A stretch of 64,000 bases of DNA from Epiperipatus broadwayi (GCA_028023455.1 JAQFVV010000288.1:312001-376000), one strand, 5' to 3'. Shown: positions 1-12,336, counted from the first letter of the stretch. The notes: generated from the sequence alone by a model not told the origin. Made by a program: numbers and translations.

Positions 1-832
1 TGTAGATTTGGCAATCGTCTTCTTTATTTGAAGTTTTCCCTTTACTAAATAATATGGAGCTATTAAATTGTCTCTTTGTTTGATTTTTTTATGATTTTCC
101 TTAGTTCCATTCCCTGCAGATCTGCCAGTTTCCCATAATGATTTTATGTCATATTCACCATAACGTAAGCCTTATTCCTGTATAAACACCTTGTTTGATA
201 ATATCCTTTTAATGGATATAATTGTTTTTTCATCATGTAAAGAGTGTTCTATGGTAATTTATATTAATACATCTTATAAATATATGATCCATGGACTACT
301 CTTTCCTGCTGCACATCTGGCACATATGGTCTACTTTCTTTATGTTTCTTCAGTGTGCCAGGAAGGTATTCATGGGAAGGGAGTCCAAATTATATTTGAT
401 TATGAAGTCTTGATACTTTGGTTCGATTATTTTTTTGTTTACAAAAAATTATAATTGTAATTATTTTTAAATGAATTCTTATTTTGAAGGAAATAATTGT
501 TCCTTCTTTCATTAACTACAATTTTAGATTTTTAGCTCTTAAAGGAACAATGCATTAAAAAAATAAAGGCAAATCTATCAGTAACGAATGTTTATTTAGA
601 TTGATCTCTATTGTATTAAGATTGTGGAGATTATATTTATAAATGATTATAAATAACAACAATTGTTAAATCTCTATAGAATTTTATCTTTAAACCCTAT
701 ATTTTAAGCCATTTATTTCTCTAATATCCAAATTTATAGCATTACTACTATTTAAATTATAAATTTAAAATGTTGGAAATATAAATTATATTTTATATGC
801 CATTTCTACCCTGGATAAACGATCAAAGGTTA

Positions 833-866
<34 letters not shown>

Positions 867-885
867 GTATGATTTATATATATTA

Positions 886-928
<43 letters not shown>

Positions 929-1433
929 TTAAGCTCAAATCAAATTTCTACATTTAATTTCTATCAAAAACGATATGTAAGATAGTTATAAAACTTTTAT
1001 TGAATTTTAAGGCAAATAATAATTTCCCTCCTTTTTTTAATTTTTTAAAAATACATATTTTAAGAATTGGACTGTGTCTAAACTTTACACACTCCCCCTT
1101 TACAAAAACAAACACTATTACTGCTAATAACTAAAATGGTTTATAATGAAATATGACTTTATCACAAATGGAATATTATTTAGTGAATCTAAACTATTTC
1201 TTTAAAACAAGTAAGTTATTCCCTGACTTTTTTTAGTTATATTTAAATATTTACATATATTCATTATTAATATAATAATCAAATAAAGTATTCATTTTAT
1301 TGCATTTAGAAATGGAGCAGTAATAATAAAATGCGTAGGCATGGATTAAATACTAATTATTTCTGATACATTGATCTTAAGCTTCAAGATGTATAGGTTC
1401 ATTTCAGCCGTTTCAGTAGATTATGATAAATAA
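1..1433. other. AT-rich stretch without a recognisable gene
   Basis: No reading frame here has recognisable protein motifs; the short open frames at 191-454 and 797-985 are low-complexity. The only structure I see is the AT microsatellite listed separately. Base composition is strongly AT-rich throughout. Confidence 0.6.
834..926. repeat. (TA)n microsatellite
   Basis: Two runs of alternating TA, separated by a short TATGTATGATTTATA-like interruption, cover about 90 bp. Confidence 0.9.
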
Positions 1434-1660
1434 GTAACAATAGAAGTTGATAGTGTAGCAGGTCTGTCCTTAATGTCATACAAATATTGAATGTGGATTA
1501 TTGAACATCATAAAAGGAAATGACAAGATGAGATTTCCACTATTATAATTGGAAACAAAATTGATATTCATGGAAAAGTAATAGTTCAAATAAAGTTGAA
1601 TTATAGGTGGAGATTCCTTGTATTGCACATGGTAAATAAAGATGTAAGTTTAATACTAGA
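1434..1660 (+). pseudogene. Ty3/gypsy protease remnant
   Basis: Reading across the + strand gives an active-site-like stretch, VDSVAGLSLMS, at about 1445-1480. It resembles the DTGA/DSGA protease motif with the glycine changed to valine. It is followed by IHGKVIVQIK and, near 1640-1670, LILDRNCFESL, which matches the LLGRDWL-type end of the protease domain. The segment lies directly upstream of the RT remnant, as expected. Stops interrupt it and the altered glycine would inactivate the enzyme. The assignment rests on motif similarity and order only. Confidence 0.6.
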
Positions 1661-1741
1661 TAGAAATTGTTTTGAATCTTTGGGTAAATATATTAAAGAT
1701 GATTTACGTGGAAACCTTATAAAAAGAAGATATCCAGAATT

Positions 1742-2290
1742 TTGTTCAAGCCAGGATTAATGGAATTAAATACAAGCCCTGTAAATGTAGAATTAATAAG
1801 TAATGTGCAACAGATTACTTGCAAACTTCAGAAAGTAACTCTTGCTTTAAGAGGCATAATGGAGAAAACAGTAAATGAGCTAGTGGCTAAAGGAGTCATA
1901 ATGCCAATGGAAAATTCATCACAGAACATGTTGATAGTTACATTATTTAAACAAGATGGAACTTTGTGCTTATGTGGTGATTATAGGATTACAATAATAA
2001 ATATATAAAGATTGGGTCATATCTGTCACCTAATGTCCATAAAGTTCTGGTACTCTTATATAAGGCTAATTATTTCATAAAAAATAGATCTGAAAGCAGC
2101 TTTTCACCAGATACATGCAAAAAAAGATTATTTAAATGTAATAAATTGCTGTGTTATAAGTATCACTGCTAATGATTTCAGGCTTACATGTATATGTTGT
2201 TTAGATCCTTGGATGGTGTAATTCCTTATCTGGATGACATTTTGACTATGGGTGCTGTCGAATACGAATTGGCATAATTAGGAGATCTAA
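1742..2290 (+). pseudogene. Ty3/gypsy reverse transcriptase remnant
   Basis: The open frame 1742-2008 encodes the N-terminal part of a gypsy RT: an ALRGIMEKTVNELVAKGVI segment matches the conserved helix before motif 1, followed by LFKQDGTLCLCGDYR in place of the usual KKDG(S/T)xRxCVDYR. Further downstream, out of frame, lie a DLKAAF-like motif (about 2090) and the catalytic YLDDIL motif (about 2228-2245). The polymerase is therefore represented from N-terminus to the palm aspartates but is broken by stops and frameshifts. Function would have been copying the element's RNA into cDNA in a cytoplasmic particle. Confidence 0.8.
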
Positions 2291-2539
2291 TGTGCTAAAA
2301 ATATAAATGTTAGCAAATGTATTTAGTTCATAAAAAAGAATATGCATGGTTGGTTTCCAGATTCAAATAAGGTTATTGCAATTAATAATGCTGTTAAGCC
2401 TAGAAATAAGAAGTAGTTGCAAGCTTTCTTAATTCTATGATTTTTTATAAATGAAGTATCACACGATTTATCTCCATTATATCAACTTCTTAAAAAGAAA
2501 TATATGTAGAGCCTGGAACAGTGAGCATACAAAGTATTG

Positions 2540-2942
2540 TTGGATTTAAAAAGAGATGTTAACTACAGAAAGTTTACTGGTCCATTATCGGACTGATTTG
2601 AATGTGAATATAATGAATGATGCATCAGAATATTATGTAGGAGCTGTTATTTATTGCCTATGCCATGGAGGATAATGTCTGGTCACATATGCATTGAGAG
2701 TTCTTACACCGGCTGAAAAAAGTTACAACAAAATTGGCAAGGAGGCCTTATCTGTCATATTTGTTATTAACAAATTCCACCAATATGCTTATAGGATAAA
2801 GATTAAGATTTGTTCAGATTATTGCCTTCTGATGGACATTTTCACTTCTGAGAAACAAATTCCAGATCAAATAAGTCAGCAAATGTTACACTGGATTAAT
2901 ATATTGTGTCATTATGATTATCAACTAGTTGCCAAATTGTGA
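2540..2942 (+). pseudogene. Ty3/gypsy RNase H remnant
   Basis: A LVHYRTDLNVNIMNDASEYY segment with the first catalytic aspartate (NDASEYYVGAV) lies at about 2578-2650. The open frame 2694-2942 follows with RVLTPAEKSYNKIGKEALSV, the second catalytic glutamate region, and KFHQYAY. The usual TDH motif has become SDY near 2818. After that comes the HWINILCHYDYQL end of the domain. This is typical of the K02A2.6-like branch of Ty3/gypsy elements. RNase H removes the RNA strand during cDNA synthesis. A frame change separates the two halves. Confidence 0.8.
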
Positions 2943-3224
2943 AGTGAAATAGGACTTACAATGCTTTGTTGTGATTACCAGATTGTAAGGAAAAATTATA
3001 TGTAGTTAAAGAAATAAATTGTATAGATTCAAGGAAATTTTTGTTAATAAATAATACTGTAGTATCGGGATGAACTAGATGAGGTAAAGGTTATGTGCAT
3101 TTGATGGCATGAATAAAAAGTGGTTGGTCGATTATATGACCTACTGAATTATATAAAATAATTTGCATTAATAGAGATATACTGTCAGTTTATTGTAGAT
3201 GTATATTAAACTCTAATCATGTAT

Positions 3225-3360
3225 TTGTGCCTCCTGTTGAAAGAATTCAAATACTAAATTTGTTACATAAAGGTAACTCAGGAATTATCAGAATGAAAGC
3301 TCTCACTTTCTTTTATATTTTATGGCCTAATACTTATAATATGCTTTAAATGGATATAGG
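3225..3360 (+). pseudogene. Integrase zinc-binding (H2C2) domain remnant
   Basis: The + strand reads PPVERIQILNLLHKGNSG, then IIRMKALTFFYILWPN. This matches the LHxGHxGIxRMKxLxRxYxWWP signature of the gypsy integrase N-terminal zinc finger, with the second histidine replaced by asparagine. The downstream CxxC part is not clearly present before the nested element begins. This gives the left edge of the interruption. Confidence 0.75.
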
Positions 3361-3599
3361 TAAAGTTAATAAAAAAATTTCCCAAATAACAACATTTAGC
3401 TTAGCACTTTCAGGATATGTTTATTCTATATTCGAAGCCATTATTATGTGTAAATGTAATGAATTCAAATTTATACAAATCATTATCCTGTCCATTTTTT
3501 CGATATTGTAAAGTTGGTATCCCTTCGATTAGTGGTGGTTTAGATTGTTCGCAATGAAATAAGCTTTTTTTATTTTTCTTTTGTTGTCTTATTTTTTGC

Positions 3600-3900
3600 A
3601 AATAATTTCGGTGCTAGAAGGTTCAAATTTATGATTAAATGTTTTTTTGGTATTCTGCAAATAATGAATTGCCTTCATTTTTTTACCATTCAATTGTACA
3701 TATATGTGTTGTGCTACTCTACTGTTTACTGTGGTCCCAGTTTCACCATTATATCTTGCCTTACAGCCAGTTTGAGGGCAAGTAATCTTATATACAACTT
3801 GGGGGCTTGGTCTGGCTCTATTTTGTCCTTTGTGTTGCTGATCATTCTATTTGTGTTTGGTGAAGTTCTGAAGCCTATTTGGAATTCATTAGATAAGTTT
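3600..3900 (-). pseudogene. GIY-YIG endonuclease remnant of the Penelope-like element
   Basis: Reverse-complement reading of about 3850-3730 gives SNTKDKIEPDQAPK, then VVYKITCPQTGC, then KARYNGETGTTVNSR. This is the VYxIxCxxC...YxGETG signature of the Penelope-type GIY-YIG nuclease, including the CxxxxxC pair specific to that group. A frameshift near 3800 separates the KDK segment from the VYKI segment. The nuclease nicks target DNA to prime reverse transcription. Confidence 0.8.
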
Positions 3901-4192
3901 TTGACTAAATGTTTGGACACTTTGGGAATATAAGGTAAACTTAAATGCGGTTTGTCTTCATTGGTATGCTACTGGGTTAAATCTTTATAGAAAAGCTCAA
4001 TCCTATTGGCTATATCTCTGTAGTTGTATCCCACTTTTATTAAGTCTCTAATATAAAAAGTGATGTTTTTTTCTGTTAGCTTTGAACTTACATAAGTAAT
4101 GATTCCTAAATAAGAAAGCTGAAAGTCCTGCCAATTAGTGAGACTTATGTGATTTTGAATGTGGGTGTGTGTAACCCCTTATTTGTAATGGT

Positions 4193-4970
4193 TTAGTTTC
4201 TCATACTGTAATTAAGGATTGTTGTGTCCCTTTGTATTTTTAAATCTAGATATTTCAATTCGTGCTGTTCATTCTCCCATGTGTAGTTGAATGTTAAGAC
4301 TGTGTGAACTTGCAGATACATCTGGATACTTGTAATTAGGTTTTCAGGTTCTACAATGAATAAATCATCAACATATTTTGCATATATTATTATGTGTAGT
4401 AAAGAAACGTGTTGCTCAAAATAATTAAAAAAAAATACTTGATACAATCCCACTAATTGGAAGTCCCATAGGTCAACCGTCGTCGATCATTTTAAACCTG
4501 CCTCCCTTAAATGTTGCCGCAATTTTTTTATCGAGCCATTTTATGAATTCTACAATAAAGTCAACTTGTCCAACCGGACAATTTCCTTTTAGTAGTTCCT
4601 CCCTAATTATACAGATAGACAGCTTTCTGGTAATCGATCCATATAACTCAATTACAACTAAGGCAGCAATTTTAAAATCTGTATTTATTTTAGTTCCTCT
4701 AATTTTCTCGACAAAAGATCTAACTGTATACACACCCAAACCAACGCTTTCTACTAACCATTCGTTTACTAATTTAGCTGTGTTAAAATAATGGACTCCG
4801 CCGAAATCCAACATAAGTCTTAAAGACACTCCTGATTCGTGTACTTTTGCGTTAGCGAACATTCTAGACTGTATATTAGCAGAAGGATACACATGAGAAT
4901 ATTCCGCTCTATTAATTCCTTTATCTTTGTGAGCACGCAAGATTGATGTGATAAATTTATCTCTTTTCAT
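4193..4970 (-). pseudogene. Penelope-like reverse transcriptase (broken)
   Basis: The 165-codon frame 4970-4473 contains a KVHESGVSLRLMLDFGG segment, matching the KxHKxGxPLRPIVSxxG motif of Penelope RTs, then a YTVRSFVEKIR segment. Its end, FKGGRFKMIDDG, matches the FxGxxYxQxDGxAMGSPL region. Across a stop the sequence continues as PMGLPISGI, and the frame 4453-4193 holds YAKYVDDLFIV, the catalytic palm motif, and HELKYLDLKI, a conserved downstream strand. The RT is recognisable from the fingers to the thumb. Two or more lesions (a TGA after MIDDG and a frame change) disable it. The related domain family in host genomes is telomerase RT, but the motif spacing and neighbouring GIY-YIG favour a Penelope-like element. 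Confidence 0.85.
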
Positions 4971-5072
4971 TTTATTAACTCAAACGTCAATTTAATATAA
5001 CTGGAGATATTGAAAATGTAAAAAATGTCCGATTTTTCAGCAGACAGCTAAGCTACTACCAAGTAATTAGAG

Positions 5073-5560
5073 ATGTGGACAATATCCACAACTATGTGGA
5101 CTGACATCAATTTGGACCATGCTGCTTCAATAGATGATTATCTAATACTTATATTGGTTGATACCTACTCTACATTGATGGAACATAAGTTGGTCAAGTA
5201 TACAAGTATCGAATGTACTATAACTGCATTAGATGAAGTCTTTGTTACTCATAGTTTCCCAGAGCTCGTTGTGACCTGCAATGTTACAGCTTTTACATCT
5301 CAAAGATTTAGGGATTGTCTGCATGATAGAGGAATTAAGCATCCTCTTACTTTTTATCATTCACAGAATAATGGGATTACTGAAAAAGCTGTACAAAGTT
5401 TATAAAAACATTTCTGAAACCTTCATAGAAATGATGTATAACCAACATTTTACACCAAGTACTGTAACCGGAATATCTGCAGTCAAATTGTTGATGGGTT
5501 GGCCTTTCTCTACCCATTTAATCCAGTTACTATGTATGATTATTAAAACAATTAAAAAAT
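5073..5560 (+). pseudogene. Integrase core and C-terminal part of the split gypsy relic
   Basis: The frame 5073-5405 encodes the integrase catalytic core: WTDINLDHAA with the first aspartate, ILVDTYSTLMEHKLV, VTCNVTAFTSQRF (usually VSDNGPQFTS, so the second aspartate is lost), and GIKHPLTFYHSQNNGITEKA (usually HPxxNGxAER). After a frameshift, TPSTVTGISAVKLLMGW (about 5452-5500) matches the TPHSTTGxSPAELLMGR segment. It continues the integrase interrupted at 3360. The protein joined cDNA to chromosomal DNA; the replaced aspartate makes this copy dead. Confidence 0.85.
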
Positions 5561-5570
5561 AATAAATTTC

Positions 5571-6324
5571 TGTATTTTTAGAAGGGAAACAAATATGAAC
5601 ATGAGGTTCTCTTAAATGACACTGTCAAAATGAATAAGACTTGTAAAGTTGACCAAATGATAAGGAGTTAAGGAAATACATAAATCACATACATCATTGC
5701 TATGAGGATCCTATAGTTGAGATTGGTCAAAAGAAACCTTGTAATAAACCAGTTTTACAAAAAACGGAGATAGCAACTGATCCAAAATGTAGTCTAGAAA
5801 TGGAGTAAATGAAAAAGAAGCCATCAACAAGATTATTTTGCTGCAGTGTTTGAAGATCTGATGGCAATTTATAGAACACCAAGTATGTTACTCACCTGCT
5901 GAATTTAAAGATTTAATTTGTCGTTAAACATACTAATTTTGGTGTGGTGAAGCATGAAAATGCCTGATTAAATTTCTAGTATGTCTCTGTTTGTTAGCAA
6001 TTAGTCTCTCCTATTGTGAGGAGTATGTGCCGAAAATAATGTAATATTAAAAAATTAGCCAGTGCTGCAAATTGATTCTCATTTGCATATATAAACGTAA
6101 GAACGTTTTAGTGAAGACATAACTGTAGATGGAGAAAGTAGAAGATTTCTCCAATGAAGCTGTAATAGTAGATATCAAAAGATTAACAGAAAAGGAAATT
6201 AGGCCAGCAAGGTATAATTGTGTTAGTATTATTTATTTTTCAGAAATAGTATCAAATTTACCACTTCCTTTATTTTGCTATATATTATATAAAGGTAATT
6301 TCTTCACTCTATTTCGAACACTTT
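5571..6324. other. AT-rich DNA, possible tail of the gypsy relic
   Basis: No clear domain. Short patches such as MNKTCKV may belong to the post-integrase region. The open frame 6129-6413 has no recognisable motif and runs into the foldback repeat. Confidence 0.35.
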
Positions 6325-6841
6325 TTAACAAAAAAAAACATTTATTGTACAAATATGCAAATACAATCTTACATTTCGACTATCCTGTAGACTTCTTCAG
6401 AGCTATGATATAATGAACAAAATAAAATAAAATAAATAATTATATAAATAATACCATAATAAATATAAACAATAAAATTAATAAAAAAACAACATAAAAT
6501 ATAACAAAACATATTCCAGGTAATATAAAAAATATATAATATAAATATAAAATAAATATAAATTATGCATGTGTATTTCTAACTGTATATATACATATTC
6601 AGGAACAACTATTAATTTAAATATATTATTTACTTTTATTATTTTTAATAATATCCTCAGTACTTCTATTCCTTATAAAAAATAGCTCCATCAAGTAATT
6701 TACTACGGTATGGCTAATAAAACTAATGTTTTTATAAGAAATAGAAATAATTAGAAAATTATTAAAAATAATAAAATAGAACAATATATTTAAATTAATA
6801 CTTGTTCATGAATATATATATATATATATATATATAGTCCT

Positions 6842-6885
<44 letters not shown>

Positions 6886-7157
6886 AGGACTATATATGTA
6901 TGATTTATAATTATTTTATATTAACTAGATTATTTTATTTGGGTATGATTATATTTCTTTCAGTTTTATTATGTTTTGTTATATTTTATGGTTTTTTTTA
7001 CTATTTTCTTAATTTTATTGTTTACATTTTTATTGTATTATTTATATAGGTATGTATTTTATTTTGTTTATTATATCATAGCTCTGAAGAAGACATCAGA
7101 GCAGTCAAAATGTAAGATTATATATGTATATATGTACAATAAACGGTTTTCTTTCTA
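6325..7157. repeat. Long imperfect inverted repeat (foldback-like)
   Basis: The left arm (about 6325-6680) is the reverse complement of the right arm (about 6740-7157), with small indels. Outer ends: TTATTGTACAAATATGCAAA on the left pairs with the region ending in GTACAATAAACGG on the right. Both arms carry TCTTCAGAGCTATGATATAA or its complement. The inner unpaired part is about 6685-6737. The right arm is expanded by TA microsatellites (6811-6835 and 6845-6881), the latter bracketed by TAGTCCTGACTA and its inverse. No coding sequence. It may be a foldback element or two inverted copies of a retroelement 3' tail. Confidence 0.8.
6811..6895. repeat. (TA)n microsatellites with bracketing palindrome
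   Basis: Two TA runs lie either side of TAGTCCTGACTA. The second run ends in TATAGTCAGGACTATA, giving a local palindrome of about 60 bp inside the larger inverted repeat. Confidence 0.85.
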
Positions 7158-9678
7158 AAAAGTATTCAAAGAACAGTGAATAAATTGCATTTATTGTTGT
7201 TTTTTATAAAGAAAGATGTACACTCTGTCGCGTGTAAGAACAAGTTGCCTTCATGTTACTGTTATTCAGATCATAATCTAATTTAGATTTTGATGTGTAT
7301 TTTTTCCTATTATTCTTAATTTGTTAATAAATACATAAATAATTAACTAACAAAGTTATATATATTGTAGTCTGACAATAGGCGGTAGGACCCACAGCAG
7401 ATTGCCAAATCCCTACATTTGACATACTTGGACTCTGGCTAGGTATTATTTACTAGACTTACCATTTTCCCAATTAAATTTCTTCAACTATCATAATTGA
7501 ATCTAGGTAATATGGTTATTTATCTAGATTCATTTTAACATGATTAAACAGTTCTAAATAAGGTGTAAATGATTATAATAAATGTGAGACTCATTTTCCT
7601 ATAAACAGATCACATCCCCTTAACATTAAACAAATGCTGAAATATTTATTCAGTGTCATAAGGATACTCAGACACTCCTCCTTATTAAGTATCTACATAC
7701 TCTCATGACTAACAATAATATCCAAATGAATATAATAATATAGATATAGCTATTAGATTTTAATTAGATTACTCAATACATTAATCTTTCATTTGAATGT
7801 GTATAAAATTTTATTATTATTATTATTTCAGATAATTATGATTGGCAATAATCATACAAATAATTCTATAATAAGGAGATCTCAGGACGATCATTGATTT
7901 TTATTCATTCTTCACATTACTTATAGAATATCAAGAGGGATTTTACTAATCTCCGTAGATAGTGCACCAATTAATAAAAGACATAACCTAAATTTATAAT
8001 CAAACTTATACTATTATTTATATTTATGCTCCTTGATAACCGTTATTAAAATAATATTGTTATCTAAACTGTAATTAGTATTGCTATTTTCACTAAGTAA
8101 TTCATCATTTAATACATTATAAATAAGAATACTTTAATAATTTGCAATATTATAAATGACTTATGTGATCAAGGCAGCTTACAGTAAGTAAAAACTCTCT
8201 TTTAAGAAATGTGTGCTTAAGTGACTGGTCTGTGGTTCCCAAATAGATTACTTTATTACTTCAATCTCATACTGTATTTTCCGTGTTCATGTGATGTAGT
8301 GAAGATGATCCCCACGAAAGAAATGCAATACTCGATACTGAAATTAATTTTCAAAAAACAACTTTAATCACAACATTTACAAAAGTATTACCTAACATTT
8401 TGATTAATAAGTAATTTAAACAACCGGAGTATTAAGGTTCAAAACTCACATAATATAATAACATTATAAACAATTAATCGTAATTTATATTTCTGATATT
8501 TACAACCAAAACTAGACATCTATACATCACATGATCACTGTATGGAGAGTTTTGCCTTTGTTCCAAACTAAACAAAATATATACTTTCCGATGATCCGGT
8601 GCTGTCGTGATATTTCCCATTTGAATACATATAAATTTTCTATATCACCCAGATCAAATAGTTATTTGAATATTAATGAAATTGATTATCAAGCTGATCA
8701 TTTTAATAAAATCAAATATAAAAGTATTTTGTTTGGCAGAGTATGTAATAAAAATACGAGAAAACAATCCATATTAAAGGATAGATAAATAGAAAAGAGA
8801 AAACAAAGCTTAGCAAAATAATTAAACTAGTTAATGGTCCAATAAGAATTTATGTTTATGAACTGGTTATATGAAAAGGATAATAAGAAATAGAGCTAGA
8901 AAGCACGAAATGAAAGATTTAGTTTTTCTAAAAATAAATCCAAGTTACTATATGATAGATATTACTGGTCATTCCGAGTGAGAGACTGCATATTGTTAAA
9001 AAAATATTTAGAAAGAGGCAAGATTTAATCCTTCTATGAATAAGGATGGACTCTTATTCGATTATTCTGGATTTGATCATGGATACTTGGAATAGAATAA
9101 TGGTAAAAGAATTTATATAGTAAACTTCGCAAACGTAGATACTGCTGCGCTTAAAAAATAATTAGTCTTAATAAAAAAATAATTGCCGGTTCAAATGTTA
9201 AAACAACAGTTAGGAAAAAGTATTGGCAAACAAACTTCGATAATAATGATGTTACATTCAATATTGAAGAGTTGTTAAACAAAAATAAATAGAGGTTTTG
9301 TTTGATACTTTTAAATGTAGATAGAGGTTTCAGAATTATTTGTGTCATATTTAAATCAGACTAAAATGTCAATTTTATACTCTATTTTCGCACAAAGTCA
9401 ATAAATAAATAGTTAAAGAAAAATATCAGAGTTTAAATGGTATCACACTATTCTTTGTATTATTGATTAAGCATGCATACGAAAACAGTATATAGTTAAA
9501 AATCGAAATTAATTTAATGAGTTTAATAATAGTTGTTCATGTTGCTTTATGGCTTCATGATGAAAGAAGAATGTTTCATTGTTTTGAAATTGTCATGTTT
9601 ATTTGATCCTTCAGAGTTCTTATTTCAGCATTGTTCCCAACCATATTTTTATATTTATAAGTATTTTAAGTCTCCAGG
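7158..9678. other. AT-rich stretch without a recognisable gene
   Basis: I find no protein motif, RNA gene or repeat array. The open frames 8531-8788 (+) and 9151-9348 (-) have no recognisable domains and the composition of random AT-rich translation. Confidence 0.55.
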
Positions 9679-9830
9679 GTGAACTAGGCAGAGTTGTATA
9701 TTTGTCAACCTCTAAGTTCAAAAGTGAGCTAGGCAGAATCTTATATTTGTCAACCTCTAAGTCTAAAAAGTGAGCCAGGCATATTCTTCTATTTATCAGC
9801 CTCTATGTGTCGTAGTAGAGCAAGGCTTTA
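9679..9830 (+). repeat. Short tandem array, period 46 bp, about 3.3 copies
   Basis: The motif GTGARCTAGGCAGA...TATATTTGTCAACCTCTAAG starts at 9679, 9725 and 9771, with a degenerate fourth start at 9816 (GTAGAGCAAGGC). Spacing is 46, 46 and 45 bp. Divergence rises toward the fourth copy. Confidence 0.85.
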
Positions 9831-10483
9831 TTTAAATAGATTATTATTACATAGCTTGGTTGATATTATATCTGTGCTCAAGATAACTCTGTTGGTATTT
9901 ATATTGCCTCATACATTCATTGTCAGTGAGAGATTTTTTTGTTTATCTCAACATTGTTGTCAGATGATCAAGTCTAATAAATAATTTTAATTGAATTACT
10001 GAAAATGAAGAATAGCATTATTTGTTATGTTTATACCAGCCACTATGTCCAAAGAAAGCTATTAGCCACATACCTTCTTTTTCCATTCCCTACCCTTAAT
10101 TTTTCTCATATTCTCTATCCTGCTCCATCCTATTTACACAACATAATTTTTGTCAACTACATGGTCTTTATATCAAAACCGATCTTATCTTTTTCCAAAT
10201 CTAGCTTAAAAACCAATAACCCACTTTCTGTACAACCATTATTTTATATTTATCCTCCCACAATTTCATTATTTGTACTCTTCTGCTTGCAGGAATTTAG
10301 ATTCAATTAGCAGATGCCTAATATTTTCTATACCTTACTTTCAAAACTTTCAGAATAAATCACCCATATTTTTCCATTTATGTGTATATTCTTTTGTTGC
10401 ATAAGATCATATTTGAGCCTTGAACAGTAAACTAATTTGTTTGCTATTATCATAAATTAACTTGCACCCGATATTTTGTTTAC
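9831..10483. other. AT-rich spacer without a recognisable gene
   Basis: The open frame 10005-10310 (+) has no recognisable domain. Nothing else is supported. Confidence 0.5.
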
Positions 10484-10990
<507 letters not shown>

Positions 10991-10997
10991 TACACCG

Positions 10998-11990
10998 ACA
11001 AATTTTTTATCCAACTCTTCTGCATACTGTACTTATTTTCTTTGCCATCTTGTTGTTTGTCTTTACTGATAACCCAATTAAATATTACTTTAGCTATTCT
11101 CCTATTATCCATAAATTGCAGTCTACCAAGCATTTTCATTTTGCTTTTTGCATCTCTCATATAAAAACGTGACCATCTCATATCTCCTTGAATTGTCTTC
11201 TTTGCCATCCACACATCTGCATCTAATGAATGTCTTCCTACCTCTCTTTATATTTTTTTCTAAGTAATCTAACTCACTTTTACTAACGTTTAGCACCTCA
11301 TTACCATATGTTAACCCTGCTACTGCCATTCCCTTCCATACAATTCTAGCTACACATTTATTATATGAAAACACTGTTCATTTTTTTTATCAGTCCCTTT
11401 CTTTTTTTGCTTCGTTTACTAACTTTTTCTTTCATTTTCATGCAAGAAATTTTTCTGATTACTTAAGATGATTCCCCCAAACATTTACATATATTCACCA
11501 CATTTAATTTTATATCCCGCAATAAAAATTGTTTCTCTTCTCTTTCCTTAATATTTATCATTATTACTTTGGACTTTTCTTCACTAAATTTCATATCCAT
11601 CTCTTTAGCCACCCTTGCACATGTCTTCAGCATAACTTTCATATCGTCCCTACTTTCTGCGCATAAGAAAATACCATTCGCAAATAAAAGACTCGATAGT
11701 GTATATACTCCATTGACACCTATTAATAATATGTCTACTCGTCTTTCTAGTCTTTCTATTACTATCTCCATTTCTTTCACATAAAAAAACAAAATAGGTG
11801 ATATAGGGCATCCTTGCCTTAGTTCCATCCCATTTTTAACTTTACCCGATTCTATATTTAATAATTGATATGTATAGTTAATATTTTCGTACAATCTCTT
11901 CATAAGATTCACTAAAGCTCCATCCATTCCCAAATTTACTAAACTTACCCATAATCTATTTATATTTGCTCTATCATTGTCTAAAGAGTA
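10998..11990 (-). pseudogene. LINE reverse transcriptase fragment (non-LTR retrotransposon)
   Basis: The minus-strand frame 11933-11463 encodes an LINE RT palm: ANINRLWVSLVNLGMD upstream, then GMELRQGCPISPILFFY (motif B) and LLFANGIFLCAESRDDM, where the catalytic ADD has become ANG. MDMKFSEEKSKVI follows (motif D). After frame changes, 11374-11123 gives the GLTYGNEVLNVSKSELDYLE segment, typical of the C-terminal thumb (LYGxEVWxLSKxExxxLE). Then IQGDMRWSRFYMRDAKSKM and RLQFMDNRRIAKVI follow at about 11200-11060. The 5' end is truncated near 11990. The 3' end runs into the GATA microsatellite, consistent with a LINE ending in a short tandem repeat tail. The clade is uncertain. Dead: altered catalytic residues and frameshifts. 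Confidence 0.82.
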
Positions 11991-12336
11991 ACGGTGGCTT
12001 ATTGGCTATTGCTAAAGATGCCAGTTGAAGAAAAGACTGCATATCACCTAACTGTCCTCATAATAATCTATTTTATATTTTTATTATGATTTTACACAGA
12101 GAAATAAACACGTTATTTTCATATCCACACATATATATGTAGAAATGGTGTTTATGTAATAATCCATGATTTAGTTGTGCTACAAAATGGTTTACTTCCA
12201 CTCATAACTTAAAATTTACAAACAGACGGAAATTTGCACTTTATTTTTTATGTCTTTAAAAAGAACTTCTACATATAAATTTATATCAAAATATGTAACT
12301 ATAAATTTTATTAAACGCACATTATTATATTAAGTA

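Larger units (their letters stand above)
3400..4985 (-). mobile_element. Penelope-like element (RT plus GIY-YIG) nested in the gypsy relic
   Basis: On the minus strand, an RT fragment (4970 to about 4190) is followed by a GIY-YIG endonuclease remnant (about 3900-3600). This is the order found in endonuclease-bearing Penelope-like elements. The insert sits between the zinc-binding and core domains of the + strand gypsy integrase, so it must have inserted after that element. No terminal repeats or target duplication are clear by eye. Stops and frame changes show that it too is inactive. Confidence 0.82.
1434..5900 (+). mobile_element. Degenerate Ty3/gypsy retrotransposon pol, split by a nested element
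   Basis: Fragments of a Ty3/gypsy-type pol occur in canonical order on the + strand: aspartic protease, reverse transcriptase, RNase H, integrase zinc finger, then integrase core after an interruption. The frame changes repeatedly and stops are frequent, so this is an old dead copy. The gap between the zinc-binding domain (ends about 3350) and the core domain (begins about 5060) holds a minus-strand Penelope-like element. No LTRs are recognisable at either side. Sequence from 5570 to 5900 may be the post-integrase tail, but that is weak. The domain order and motifs are seen; the Ty3/gypsy assignment follows from this order (RNase H before integrase). Confidence 0.85.

Noticed and set aside
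4543-4791. 82-codon + ORF
   Set aside because: It is a shadow of the minus-strand Penelope-like RT, which has the conserved motifs.
7080-7130. Hammerhead ribozyme in the inverted-repeat arm
   Set aside because: The CTGAAGA...CAAAA sequence departs from the CTGATGA...GAAA core, and the stems do not match the required fold by eye.
1-7440. Similarity between TGTAGATTTGGCAATC at the window start and the minus strand near 7405-7425
   Set aside because: Only about 20 bp match; too short to call a repeat without a search.
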